Source: Priapulus caudatus
Taxonomy: Eukaryota > Priapulida > Priapulimorpha > Priapulimorphida > Priapulidae
Direction: 5' to 3'
Length of the DNA: 26,428 nt
Assembly (NCBI RefSeq): GCF_000485595.1
Contig: NW_014577551.1
Coordinates: 108,743 to 135,170 of the forward strand
Shown here: positions 10,578 to 18,001 of the stretch, piece by piece
Layout of the letters: every line of letters begins with the position of its first letter
How positions within the stretch are numbered: position 1 is the stretch's first letter
Notes under the pieces: model-generated
The model's input: only the letters and a program-made list of their open reading frames with translations
Told to the model about the DNA's origin: nothing
The model's database searches: none
Program-made: the position numbers and the translations under genes

Positions 10578-13091
10578 GCAGCAGCAACAGTAGCAGCAGC
10601 AGCAGCAGTAGTAAACCATATATATATATATTTAGGCTTGACGTGAGCTGAGAGGTCGGCAAACTTTCAAACCTGACGGCGTCGTAACCCTGGCATGCGG
10701 AGACAGCGCAGAGAAAGCGCCGGCAGTGCTTGCTGTCTTCGCCCAGGTACTTGCAAAGAATGTTTCCGCCCATACTGAACCCGACACCGATCAGTGTCGT
10801 GCTGGGGAACAGCGTGAGCACAGTCTGCACCATCAGAGCCAGGTCTTCCGTGCCTCCTGCAATTGGAGAAGCTCACAGAGTTACGCTGGGTTTACACTGC
10901 CAACTTTGAGTTGGCGAATTACCGAATTGCAGAATTAGAGCATGTTCTAATCTCCCAACTAGCTGCTATTGATCGGTTGGACGTGCAACTTTTGCGTTTA
11001 CACTGCCGATTGTCAGTTGCAAAATTGCGAAGTTGGTACAATTCGGCAAATCACCAACACAAAGTTGGCAGTGTAAACCCAGCTTTATACAATCTTGACA
11101 GTAGCTTGGAAATTGAGAATAACTTGTGCAAAGAAAATAATTAAAATAAATGTTTAAATTGCAATCAGTGCAGGAAATCCTTGCGCTTTTGTCCCGTTTC
11201 TGCCTATGCCACAGAGCCTCAGCCATCCATCTTTGTTTTTACTTGACAGATTCAATGCAGTTTCTTACTCAATATCCTCGCACATTTTCGGTGGCTTACC
11301 ATATGTAAAGAGTCTAGGTGCAGTGATTTTTTCTGTCTTAAGTGCTCCCTGATGGTTGAGAACAGCCACACGATAACCAAGATTCTGCATGTAGTTTATC
11401 AGCGTGCGGATGTATACGCTCTCGCTGGAATTACCGAGCCCAGGTACAACTATAAGAGTGTAATCTCCTGCAATGGCATAAGAAATGATAAATGTGCATG
11501 CATGCATACATATGCTTGTGCGTATCCATATGTACATGCTTGTACGTGCTGATGTGCGCATGCTTAAATGCATGTATGCATGTACGTGTGTAAATGCTTG
11601 GGTATATTTGTGTGTGCATGCTCATGCATTTGTGCCTGCGTGTACACCTTTGTATATGCTTGTGGGTGCTCACTTGCGCATATAAATACTGGTACATACA
11701 TGTTTGTGTGTACATGCTAAATTAATTGTGTGTGCATACTCATACACAGTTGTAAGTGCATGTATGCGCATGCGTGATATATATGTATACGCACGTGAGT
11801 GCACGTATGCGTAGCTACAAAGTGTCGTCGACTAAAAGTCAATAATACGTCTAAGCGTCCATGAGCACACCACAACACAACACAATTAACCTACCCTCGT
11901 TCTTGTGGCTGGCCAGTGGTTGAAACACATCGAAGCTGAGTGTCGCACCATCGTGCATGAGCACGCTTCTCCTTTCCCCGCGTGGAAAAGGAGAGTTGAC
12001 ACGGCCTAGCAGACTGTACATGGCAGTTTGGAGGTGGCCACTCCGCCCCCACAGTGACGGAGGATCGTAGCTAACAAAATAATCAACAATAACTGTATTT
12101 TGGTTCCAAAGCTCAACAACATTGCAAACCTCAAACACTCAGCAGCGAGTGGAAATGCACACTATGCAAATATTTACAGCTTAGGCCACAATTAAACAAA
12201 TCTTTGTTTGCATTCACCCGCCCAGGCTGAAAACTTTGGGTAGGTAGGTAGGCTTTTTTTGGAAGGGGTCTTTTTACAAATTCAGCATGGTCTACATGCT
12301 CGGGTGTGCTTGTGTTGAGATACCTTTTATGTTGAGTGTTTGTTTTGCTTGGTACATATAATGTATTGCCTACAGATTCATATAATGTACAGTGACACAA
12401 TTTGTAAAAAAAAATATCAATAATTTTTAAATAAAAAAAAAAAAATCAAATAGTCTTTTTGAGCCTTTTTGGTGGGTCGGGTGAGGGCAAACAAACAATA
12501 TTTTTATTATGGCCCTACTGCACATGAAAGCAACTTGGCATTTTAGAACAAATGAAATCTACACGTTGTGTATTCAGACCTGCCAATGGTGTTCAAACAG
12601 CTTGCTGGAGGTTCAGTGAGATTTTGCTGGAGAATGGGTCATTTTGGGAATATAATGCTGGAGGTTCAGAATATTTTCAAACACGACCAGTTTCTGAATA
12701 TTTGGCTTTAAAATATGCATTTGCAGTACATGTATTCTGTTAGCATTCGAGGAAAAAGAAGACAAAATTAAATTTAAAACTGTTGATGATTTTTTTCTTT
12801 TCCATGAATGCGTGAGAATGCCTAAGCATGCGGGAGTGCGGGGGAATGGGTCCAGATGCGTGAGTCTCCTGCAAAATGTGTGAGACTTGGTAGGTCTGTG
12901 TGTACGTTATACATCGCAGGCAATGCTTACCACTGGTACAATATAGGACACTGTTCTAGAATTTTTGCAACCAATGTTGACTCTCCATGGAATAGACTTG
13001 GCTTGTCGGGTGTGCTGTGGCAGTTGAGGAGTCGTACCAAGAGGTACAGAAGCAAAGCAAGGAATGCCAGGAAGGCCATGTAGGCCGGCAT
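5092..13091 (-). CDS. ABHD2: ABHD2: alpha/beta hydrolase domain protein 2 (monoacylglycerol lipase), complete, eight coding exons
   Basis: Joined exons, in transcript order: 13091-12931, 12070-11895, 11467-11300, 10856-10673, 10189-9980, 8868-8799, 7099-7015, 5279-5092. They total 1242 nt, in frame, giving 413 residues (human ABHD2 has 425). Every intron is GT-AG and every junction preserves the frame. Family members are single-pass membrane serine hydrolases; human ABHD2 hydrolyses monoacylglycerols and mediates progesterone signalling in sperm. Seen here: a membrane segment at about residues 5-22; SLWGRSGHLQTA, which matches the family's conserved WG.SGH.QT; VVPGLGNSSES; VAVLNHQGA; the nucleophile elbow VGFSMGGN with Ser196; NAKDDPIV carrying the catalytic Asp (335 or 336); and KHGGHLGF with the catalytic His near 367. 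Introns are 427 to 1735 bp and host many repeats. An in-frame ATG at 13130 would add 13 residues, but a possible acceptor (TACTTTCAG) lies between the two, so the upstream bases may be intron. The gene is convergent with LYPLAL1 and divergent from ADCK5. No disabling mutation is seen. Confidence 0.95.
5477..6076. mobile_element. 600-bp MITE with GCGTTCACAC ends and internal tandem repeats
   Basis: The left end AGTCGCGTTCACACGG and the right end (read inward) AGGCGCGTTCACACGA form inverted repeats that both continue to TTTGGCTCGAGCC. TAT flanks both sides (5474-5476, 6077-6079); TTA at 5473 and 6076 is an alternative duplication. Inside, a 64-bp unit built on GCTCGAGCCAAATCTGGCAC is repeated about three times (5884-6070). 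There is no transposase. It lies in ABHD2 intron 7. A PIF/Harbinger-like origin is possible from the 3-bp duplication but unproven. Confidence 0.75.
5587..5613. repeat. AAATTC hexanucleotide repeat
   Basis: About four copies of the hexamer TCAAAT/CAAATT lie in tandem inside the GCGTTCACAC MITE. It is simple sequence with no function visible. Confidence 0.75.
7015..7099 (-). CDS. ABHD2: ABHD2 coding exon 7 (catalytic aspartate)
   Basis: An 85-base exon; acceptor CTTCCAG|A, donor GTGG|GTAAGT. It encodes about residues 324-351: IKIPMMLVNAKDDPIVPSEL then LSCAYEYV. NAKDDP is the aspartate loop of the triad (vertebrate NAADDP). Confidence 0.92.
7272..8120 (+). mobile_element. 849-bp copy A of a dispersed non-coding transposon family
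   Basis: This stretch matches, in reverse complement, the element at 23021-24544. Shared landmarks include the end CAAGAGCCGCAGAGCGTCTG, the segment about 7555-8120 with TCGGCACAGTGATGGCTTTT, CAATTCTGGCATTTCCTCGC and AAGATTTGTGCCCAACTGT, and the other end ACTATGTCAG..GAGC. It lacks roughly 0.7 kb present in copy B and instead carries a G-rich insert (7435-7496). No transposase frame is seen. It lies in ABHD2 intron 6. The flanks here (ATA left, TAA right) do not form a perfect duplication. Confidence 0.8.
7435..7496 (+). repeat. G-rich tract with G-quadruplex potential
   Basis: About 60 bases of nearly pure purine contain more than ten runs of three or more G separated by 1-4 bases. ABHD2 is transcribed from the opposite strand, so the G-rich strand is the non-template (mRNA-complement) partner and the pre-mRNA is C-rich here. 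Confidence 0.75.
8155..8213. repeat. CTGT microsatellite
   Basis: Interrupted CTGT/CTTT/CTCT tetranucleotides lie just beyond transposon copy A in ABHD2 intron 6. Confidence 0.7.
8799..8868 (-). CDS. ABHD2: ABHD2 coding exon 6 (short)
   Basis: A 70-base exon; acceptor ACTAG|G, donor AAT|GTAAGT. It encodes about residues 300-323: RRAAGYDSLIDYYRDHSSA then RVINN. The GYDSLIDYY motif matches vertebrate GYNSLKEYY. It was found by looking between exons 5 and 7 for the missing 24 residues, and it restores frame on both sides. Confidence 0.9.
9150..9276. repeat. GT/GGGGTGA minisatellite
   Basis: About 3.5 copies of a unit of about 35 bases containing GTGCGTGTATGTGTGTGG followed by TGGGGTGA; one copy is shortened. 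It lies in ABHD2 intron 5. Such arrays vary in length between alleles. Confidence 0.85.
9727..9842. repeat. 116-bp polypurine (GA/GGGA) tract
   Basis: Nearly uninterrupted purines on the + strand, grading from GATA-type to GGGA units, hence polypyrimidine in the ABHD2 pre-mRNA. Mirror-repeat polypurine of this kind can adopt triplex structure; that property is inferred from composition only. It lies in intron 5, about 140 bases past the exon 5 donor. Confidence 0.8.
9980..10189 (-). CDS. ABHD2: ABHD2 coding exon 5
   Basis: Acceptor CTTACAG|G; donor CCAG|GTGAGT. It encodes about residues 230-299: RWDNFRRAYIWLMTENMKRI (vertebrate QWDQCRRFYNFLMADNMKKI), a variable acidic and basic linker, then TSLIGFDEYFT. 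Confidence 0.93.
10435..10465. repeat. ATT trinucleotide repeat
   Basis: A clean run of about nine ATT/TTA units lies just beside the CAG repeat in ABHD2 intron 4. Confidence 0.85.
10498..10614. repeat. CAG/CTG trinucleotide repeat with 39 in-frame leucine codons on the ABHD2 strand
   Basis: On the + strand this is about 39 CAG triplets with CAA and TAG variants. On the transcribed (-) strand they read CTG, TTG and CTA, all leucine, in the same frame as ABHD2 exon 4. No stop separates it from exon 4; the frame closes at 10492-10494. I treat it as intronic because exon 4 has a donor at 10672-10671 and exon 5 continues the protein perfectly. Confidence 0.9.
10673..10856 (-). CDS. ABHD2: ABHD2 coding exon 4 (nucleophile serine)
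   Basis: Acceptor TTGCAG|GA; donor GTCAG|GTTTGA, which lacks the usual A at +3 and +4. It encodes about residues 169-229, including LIGVGFSMGGNILCKYLGED with Ser196, then FLCAVSACQGYDAV. The reading frame stays open past the donor into the intron (see the leucine-codon repeat). Confidence 0.94.
10884..11084. mobile_element. 201-bp MITE with TTA target duplication
   Basis: The left end CGCTGGGTTTACACTGCCAA and the right end (inward) AGCTGGGTTTACACTGCCAA form inverted repeats that continue imperfectly for about 46 bp, so the element is nearly palindromic. TTA flanks both sides (10881-10883, 11085-11087). It lies in ABHD2 intron 3, only 26 bases before the exon 4 boundary. The 3-bp duplication is compatible with a PIF/Harbinger-type origin. 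Confidence 0.8.
11300..11467 (-). CDS. ABHD2: ABHD2 coding exon 3
   Basis: Acceptor TTGCAG|GA; donor TATG|GTAAGC. It encodes about residues 113-168: GDYTLIVVPGLGNSSES, YIRTLINYMQNLGYRVAVL and NHQGALK...TAPRLFTYG. This covers the first core strands of the hydrolase fold and the conserved PG.GN.SE segment. Confidence 0.94.
11488..11815. repeat. degenerate TGCATGTA/TGTGTGCA minisatellite
   Basis: About 330 bases of alternating purine-pyrimidine sequence built from TGCATG, TGTACG, TGTGTGC and CATATG words, with loosely repeated units of 25-35 bases. It fills most of ABHD2 intron 2 and starts about 20 bases upstream of the exon 3 acceptor. The composition is prone to Z-DNA and cruciform formation. 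Confidence 0.7.
11895..12070 (-). CDS. ABHD2: ABHD2 coding exon 2
   Basis: Acceptor TTAG|C; donor GAGG|GTAGGT. It encodes about residues 54-112: YDPPSLWGRSGHLQTA, then GRVNSPFPRGERR and DGATLSFDVFQPLA. These align well with vertebrate IPPLIWGKSGHIQTALYG and DGATSTFDLFEPLA. Confidence 0.93.
12575..12898. mobile_element. 324-bp hAT-like MITE (CAGACCTGCCAA ends)
   Basis: CAGACCTGCCAA at the left is mirrored by TTGGTAGGTCTG at the right (11 of 12 positions). The flanking octamers TGTGTATT (12567-12574) and TGTGTACG (12899-12906) agree at six of eight positions, consistent with a decayed 8-bp duplication. The interior has recurring GGAGGTTCAG and GCGTGAG words and no transposase. It lies in ABHD2 intron 1, ending 32 bases before the exon 1 donor. 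Confidence 0.7.
12931..13091 (-). CDS. ABHD2: ABHD2 coding exon 1 (start and membrane anchor)
   Basis: It encodes residues 1-53 plus two bases. MPAYMAFLAFLALLLYLLVR forms the N-terminal hydrophobic anchor, and LVAKILEQCPILYQ matches the vertebrate LSRFLLKSCPLLTK region. The donor is TG|GTAAGC. The start has A at -3. The upstream alternative ATG is at 13130. Confidence 0.88.
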
Positions 13092-13130
13092 CTTATATGG
13101 TGGCTGAAAGTACATGAATATTCTCATCAT

Positions 13131-13835
13131 TCTGTGTAGTGAGTGTCACAACCACAGGCATCCCATCCACGTGTAAATTTTTGTTTGCTGTTTGAACTTT
13201 ATCAGGAACTAATGGCCCATATGAGACAGATCTGTTCCAAAGAAACAAACAAACGTTACACTAATTAATTAATGACTCTTTGCTCTGTTGTGAAAGAAAG
13301 AGCATATTTCGTTTTGAATGCATTTAATGCTTTGTAAAATATGATAGTTTTGATACATAGCATTGTGGATTAGTCACAACTTATGACTTCTGCCCAAGGT
13401 TATTGACAGTGGAGACAAAGTTATATCACTATACGTAAGTGGCCCGGGCAAAGTTGAGGAGAAATGTGACGGCCGCAGGACATGAATGGTAACTGAAATC
13501 GCGTGAAATACGCGATCGTGAGAAATCGTCAAAACAAGGTGAGGTTGCTGGGTGAAACGACGCGCCTTTGCGACAACAAATGACCCCTTTCTTGCTAGAA
13601 ATTAGTTGACAACACCCTCAAGAAGACCTCTGTAAATTTTTAAGACTGTACCCCCCCCCCATTAACCAAACTCACGATATGGGGGTGTAAACGCTACTCT
13701 GACCGAGACGGCCAGACTGAGAGTAGACGAAATTGAAGTAGGCGAAATGGGAAGTAGGATGGGAGTAGGCCAACTGGGATATCTTACCGACAATTAACAC
13801 AGGTATATATGCTAATAAAATAAACATGAGGTTTA
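13131..13835. other. upstream region of ABHD2
   Basis: No coding exon is recognised in these 0.7 kb. The ABHD2 promoter and any 5' UTR exon should lie here or further right. A GC-richer patch at about 13440-13560 contains CGCG words, and a run of ten C occurs near 13650. No core promoter element can be assigned with confidence. Confidence 0.35.
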
Positions 13836-14109
13836 CCTTAGCTCACCCTGATACTGATAGTGATAGTGATATAGTGACGATCAATCGTCACTATTTTTTA
13901 TGGATAAATGCTAAAGGAAATGCAAAAGGAGAACTAAAAGTAAAGACGAAAGTCTAAACTAAAGAAACAGGTACTTGTTTCTTTAGTTTAGACTTTCGTC
14001 TTTACTTTTAGTTCTCCTTTTGCATTTCCTTTAGCATTTATCCATAAAAAATAGTGACGATCAATCGTCACTATATCACTATCAGTATCAGTATCAGGGT
14101 GAGCTAAGG
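13836..14109. repeat. 274-bp near-perfect palindrome (fold-back element)
   Basis: The sequence is symmetric about 13972/13973 with arms of 137 bp and only a few mismatches: the centre is ACAGGTACTTGT, and the outer ends are CCTTAGCTCACCCTGATA and its mirror. On the right side the outer motif GTGAGCTAAGG is repeated two more times (to about 14132). There is no coding capacity. It is probably a fold-back MITE; transcribed, it would form a hairpin RNA with a very long stem. Confidence 0.9.
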
Positions 14110-14132
14110 GTGAGCTAAGGGTGAGCTAAGGG

Positions 14133-14864
14133 TGAAGTAGGGTACTAAAATAAGATTTTACAGTATTAAACAGAACAATATATGATTAATTCATATCAAT
14201 TAACTATTCCTAACATAACTACGAGACCCACAGGCACAGAAGATTTCGCCGCGCCTACGCGCTACACGGGTGCGACTGAGACTCGTGAAATTCTCATGAC
14301 ATGACATGATCAATCATGCATCGTGCACGATCGCACTGTCCGGTCGCACTGTCGCAGTTATAATCGAATACAAATGAGTCAAAACTGGCTCTATTATATG
14401 GATCGTTAACAATAACACTAGGCCCACCTTTATATTTAAACTAGGTAAAACAAATCACAGAAAGAGATTCACTCTATTGATAAAATAACTGTGCATTTTC
14501 TATACAACACTGAACTGACTGAACACACAACTGTAACACACAAAATACTTACGATAAGGCAACGGTAGATGGGTCCCCTGTCTCTTCATTTCCTTATTTT
14601 ATCCACGAGGCAAGACTGGTGTTAGACTAGTTCTCTGTCATACCATAGAAATAATAATATGCTAGTTAGTTGCTTACGAAAACCGATCAAAACAGTAACT
14701 TGATAAAAAAAAGGACGATTACGCTACTCCTTAGAAGAAGTCTCGAAATAATGACAAAATAGTATGCAGAAGAATAAGAAAAATTAAATGAAGCACTAGG
14801 TGGCGCAGCAATCAAAAAGAAGATGTCAACACCCATGACGCAGGTAAGACCCTAAGACCACAAT
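14133..14864. other. intergenic DNA, no gene seen
   Basis: These 0.7 kb separate the palindrome from the next transposon. Reading frames are short and unrecognised. GTAAGACC-like words appear from 14843 onward, just before the duplicated target of the next element. Confidence 0.5.
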
Positions 14865-14887
14865 GGGTAAGACCTGAGAACATAATA

Positions 14888-15000
14888 TACTATATATGTA
14901 TAATACATATACATATACATTACATATCATATACATTATATATACATATTACATATTACATATTACATATTACATATACATTACAATCATATGCATTATA
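14888..15000. repeat. ACATAT/ATTACAT microsatellite within a terminal repeat
   Basis: Tandem TACATAT and ATTACAT units. The equivalent position of the right terminal repeat has only about ten bases, so this is an expansion on the left arm after insertion. Confidence 0.85.
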
Positions 15001-15141
15001 CTATATGTATAATATATGGTTGTGTCTCCTGCAACGGTACCGTCGCCGAATTTTTTTCTCTTAAAGTCACGGTACTGACGGTACTGACGCCTGATTGGTT
15101 GAGCTTGTTTTCTCGCGATATACATAGCACATCCAAAATTT

Positions 15142-16008
15142 NNNNNNNNNNNNNNNNNNNNNNNNNNNNNNNNNNNNNNNNNNNNNNNNNNNNNNNNNNN
15201 NNNNNNNNNNNNNNNNNNNNNNNNNNNNNNNNNNNNNNNNNNNNNNNNNNNNNNNNNNNNNNNNNNNNNNNNNNNNNNNNNNNNNNNNNNNNNNNNNNNN
15301 NNNNNNNNNNNNNNNNNNNNNNNNNNNNNNNNNNNNNNNNNNNNNNNNNNNNNNNNNNNNNNNNNNNNNNNNNNNNNNNNNNNNNNNNNNNNNNNNNNNN
15401 NNNNNNNNNNNNNNNNNNNNNNNNNNNNNNNNNNNNNNNNNNNNNNNNNNNNNNNNNNNNNNNNNNNNNNNNNNNNNNNNNNNNNNNNNNNNNNNNNNNN
15501 NNNNNNNNNNNNNNNNNNNNNNNNNNNNNNNNNNNNNNNNNNNNNNNNNNNNNNNNNNNNNNNNNNNNNNNNNNNNNNNNNNNNNNNNNNNNNNNNNNNN
15601 NNNNNNNNNNNNNNNNNNNNNNNNNNNNNNNNNNNNNNNNNNNNNNNNNNNNNNNNNNNNNNNNNNNNNNNNNNNNNNNNNNNNNNNNNNNNNNNNNNNN
15701 NNNNNNNNNNNNNNNNNNNNNNNNNNNNNNNNNNNNNNNNNNNNNNNNNNNNNNNNNNNNNNNNNNNNNNNNNNNNNNNNNNNNNNNNNNNNNNNNNNNN
15801 NNNNNNNNNNNNNNNNNNNNNNNNNNNNNNNNNNNNNNNNNNNNNNNNNNNNNNNNNNNNNNNNNNNNNNNNNNNNNNNNNNNNNNNNNNNNNNNNNNNN
15901 NNNNNNNNNNNNNNNNNNNNNNNNNNNNNNNNNNNNNNNNNNNNNNNNNNNNNNNNNNNNNNNNNNNNNNNNNNNNNNNNNNNNNNNNNNNNNNNNNNNN
16001 NNNNNNNN
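15142..16008. other. assembly gap (867 N)
   Basis: All bases are N. Both edges of the gap are the inner ends of the same inverted repeat (CACATCCAAAATTT and its mirror), so the gap probably arose because the arms could not be resolved. Long open frames across it are artefacts. Confidence 0.99.
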
Positions 16009-16341
16009 AAATTTTGGATGTGCTATGTATATCGCGAGAAAACAAGCTCAACCAATCAGGCGTCAGTACCGTCAGTACCGTGACTTTAAGAGAAAAAAAA
16101 TCGGCGACGGTACCGTTGCAGGAGCAACAGCCATATAATTATGTTCTCAGGGTAAGACCAATGGCAATGTAACTGTATTATAAACAGATTTCTACCATTA
16201 AAAATACAAAGAGGTCTATTATAGATAATTGAAAAAGAAGAGTCCACACATAACGGCCCACCGGCATGAGGTAGTATTAGTTAAATGGGTCTGCACTGGC
16301 ACTGGTCAAAATGTGTTAATTTAATGGACGTGGATATTCGT

Positions 16342-16682
16342 GGGTGTTGCTATCCCCCGGGCGTGGAGGGAGGTCACGTGATAACGTTGACGATGACGTT
16401 CAAAGCGTTAACCCTAACGGTAACTCTAGCTACAACACCTCCAACACTAACCCTACCACTAAACATATATATCTCGCCGCGCTATATATAGGCATTGTGA
16501 TCCACAAAAATTAATCTATGGTGTGGGGACAGATATCATGATGCAAATATTCTAACCCTGACCCTAACCCTATCCCTAGCCTTTAAAATTAAAAATTAAA
16601 AATTAAAATTTAACCCTAACCCTAACACTAGTGCTGCCACGTTGCGGTCACCTCCCTCCACGCCCGGGGGATAGCATTTCCC
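16342..16682. mobile_element. 341-bp nested element with 9-bp target duplication GATATTCGT
   Basis: GATATTCGT occurs at 16333-16341 and 16683-16691, while the intact right terminal repeat of the host element has it once, so the insertion split the host's left end. The inverted ends share TGCTATCCCCCGGGCGTGGA plus GGGAGGT. The interior carries telomere-like CCCTAA words and an AAATT repeat. It is non-coding. Confidence 0.8.
16552..16628. repeat. interstitial telomere-like CCCTAA words and AAATT repeat
   Basis: Imperfect CCCTAA/CCCTGA/CCCTAT units (16552-16580 and 16611-16628) surround a run of AAAATT units (about 16584-16611). Further single copies occur at 16408-16416 and 16447-16455. They are degenerate and embedded in a transposon. 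Confidence 0.7.
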
Positions 16683-17275
16683 GATATTCGTCTGAGCATC
16701 GGACACCTGTTCGTATGCGCTATTCGTCCGAGCAGTTGCTGCGCATGCGCTGTTCATGTTGTATTACATAAATGTAATCTTGATGTAATATAATGCTAGT
16801 CTAGGGAGTCGCCTACTCTCCAACCTAACTCTAACCTAACTCTAAATTCTAATACTAACCACAATCTAAACCTACCACTATTTATTAACCGACTCGGTTT
16901 GCTTATATAGGCGAATGATAGTACCAAACACTATCTATGGTGTATAACCACATACGCAACGCATGTATGCAGGGGCGTCACAGCCGTAGGGCTGCGTAGC
17001 AAAACGCAAGGCAAAAAGCCTAAAGGGCAAAATATAAGCCTAATATAATATAATATAATAAAATTTAGAGCGTCTAGATTTTAAAATTGGCTGGGGGGAA
17101 ACCCCCCAGACCCCCCTTCACACTTCCTATCTCCGGCACTAGAGGCCGTGCGCCTGCGGCACAACAACTACTATCAACAACAACATCAACAGCGCATGCG
17201 CAACAACTGCTCGGACAAATAGCGCATACGAACAGGTGTCCGATGCTCGGACGAATATCCACGTCGTAATTTAAT

Positions 17276-17652
17276 ATTTTCACGCAATATTAATTATTAT
17301 TAATATTATTAATAATACTAATTGTAAATATAATAACTTCACACTATCATGCACATATTGGAGAGAGATTTTAGCGATAGTTTCTTGTGGCAATAACATA
17401 CATCACATCAGTGAGCATGCATCACGTCTCCTAAAATTGCATCCGGCGGCATATGATGATGGCCGAAAACTTCAGTGCATAGGATAGGGAATTAACCAGT
17501 GGATAATTAACTTTTAGAGCCTTCCAAAATGAAATGACATAAACGAAAAAGCCATATTTGAACTTCAAGTTGAAGGGATCCTTTTATTAACACAACGCAT
17601 GTTTAAAGCCATAATTTCGAGAATTATATATAGTGTTTTCCCACTTTTATGA
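17276..17652. other. intergenic DNA, no gene seen
   Basis: AT-rich sequence with short TAATATTAT inverted words near 17285-17320. No gene, RNA or element boundary could be supported. Confidence 0.5.
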
Positions 17653-18001
17653 TACCAGGCTTCTCCAAGAGCACTTATACTATACCCCCGCCAGGCTATC
17701 TGAGAGCCCTGCCATCCTGAAATGCACCCGCCACTCTAAATATCATAGCTGCCATGCTGGTGTTTACACAATTTAAACATACATTGCACATGCAAAACAA
17801 ACATTTTCACCCCACATGCAGTGCTTCAAATTTACACACAGAGTGTCCCAGATTGCATTTCAGAGCTTCTACAATTTTAAACATTTTCCGGGGGGCATGC
17901 CCGGACCCTTCTTGCACGCAAACCGCCTTCGGCGATTTGCAACTAGGACCGTAAAGGCAGCACCCCCATGCTATAATGAAAAAGCTTGGAGAATCCTGGT
18001 A
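17653..18001. mobile_element. mariner-type MITE with TA duplication
   Basis: TACCAGGCTTCTCCAAG (17653-17669) is mirrored at 17985-18001 with one mismatch. If the outer TA is the duplicated target, the element runs 17655-17999 (345 bp). The interior includes a palindromic CCGGGGGGCATGCCCGG-like block near 17890. No transposase frame. The class is inferred only from the TA flanks. Confidence 0.55.

Larger units (their letters stand above)
14865..16159. mobile_element. Mutator-like element with long inverted repeats, 10-bp target duplication and gapped core
   Basis: GGGTAAGACC flanks both sides (14865-14874 and 16150-16159), so the element proper is 14875-16149. The ends begin TGAGAACATAAT in inverted orientation. 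A second stretch of about 130 bp (left about 15010-15141, right 16009-16136) is almost perfectly inverted, including TCCTGCAACGGTACCGTCG and a doubled GGTACTGAC. The left arm is longer because an ACATAT microsatellite (14888-15000) lies inside it. The middle is an assembly gap, so any transposase is unseen. Long inverted repeats with a 9-11 bp duplication are typical of Mutator-like elements; the class is inferred. Confidence 0.8.
16326..17266. mobile_element. Mutator-like MITE with 9-bp target duplication TAATTTAAT, host of a nested insertion
   Basis: TAATTTAAT flanks the element at 16317-16325 and 17267-17275. The ends GGACGTGGATATTCG and CGAATATCCACGTCG are inverted. Once the nested insertion is removed, the inverted repeats extend for about 90 bp, with shared words GAGCATCGGACACCTGTTCG and GCGCATGCGCTGTT. 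Original length would be about 591 bp. No transposase is present; a G6-AAA-C6 hairpin lies at about 17094-17108. Confidence 0.8.

Noticed and set aside
10416-10646. Poly-alanine reading frame on the + strand
   Set aside because: It is the CAG-type microsatellite read in another frame, inside an ABHD2 intron and antisense to it. There is no flanking protein similarity.
14991-16172. Long open frames on both strands through the N run
   Set aside because: They exist only because N codons are read as open. The real flanks are inverted repeats of a transposon and translate to mirrored peptides.
16552-16628. True telomere or chromosome end
   Set aside because: The CCCTAA words are few, degenerate and lie inside a transposon with sequence continuing on both sides.
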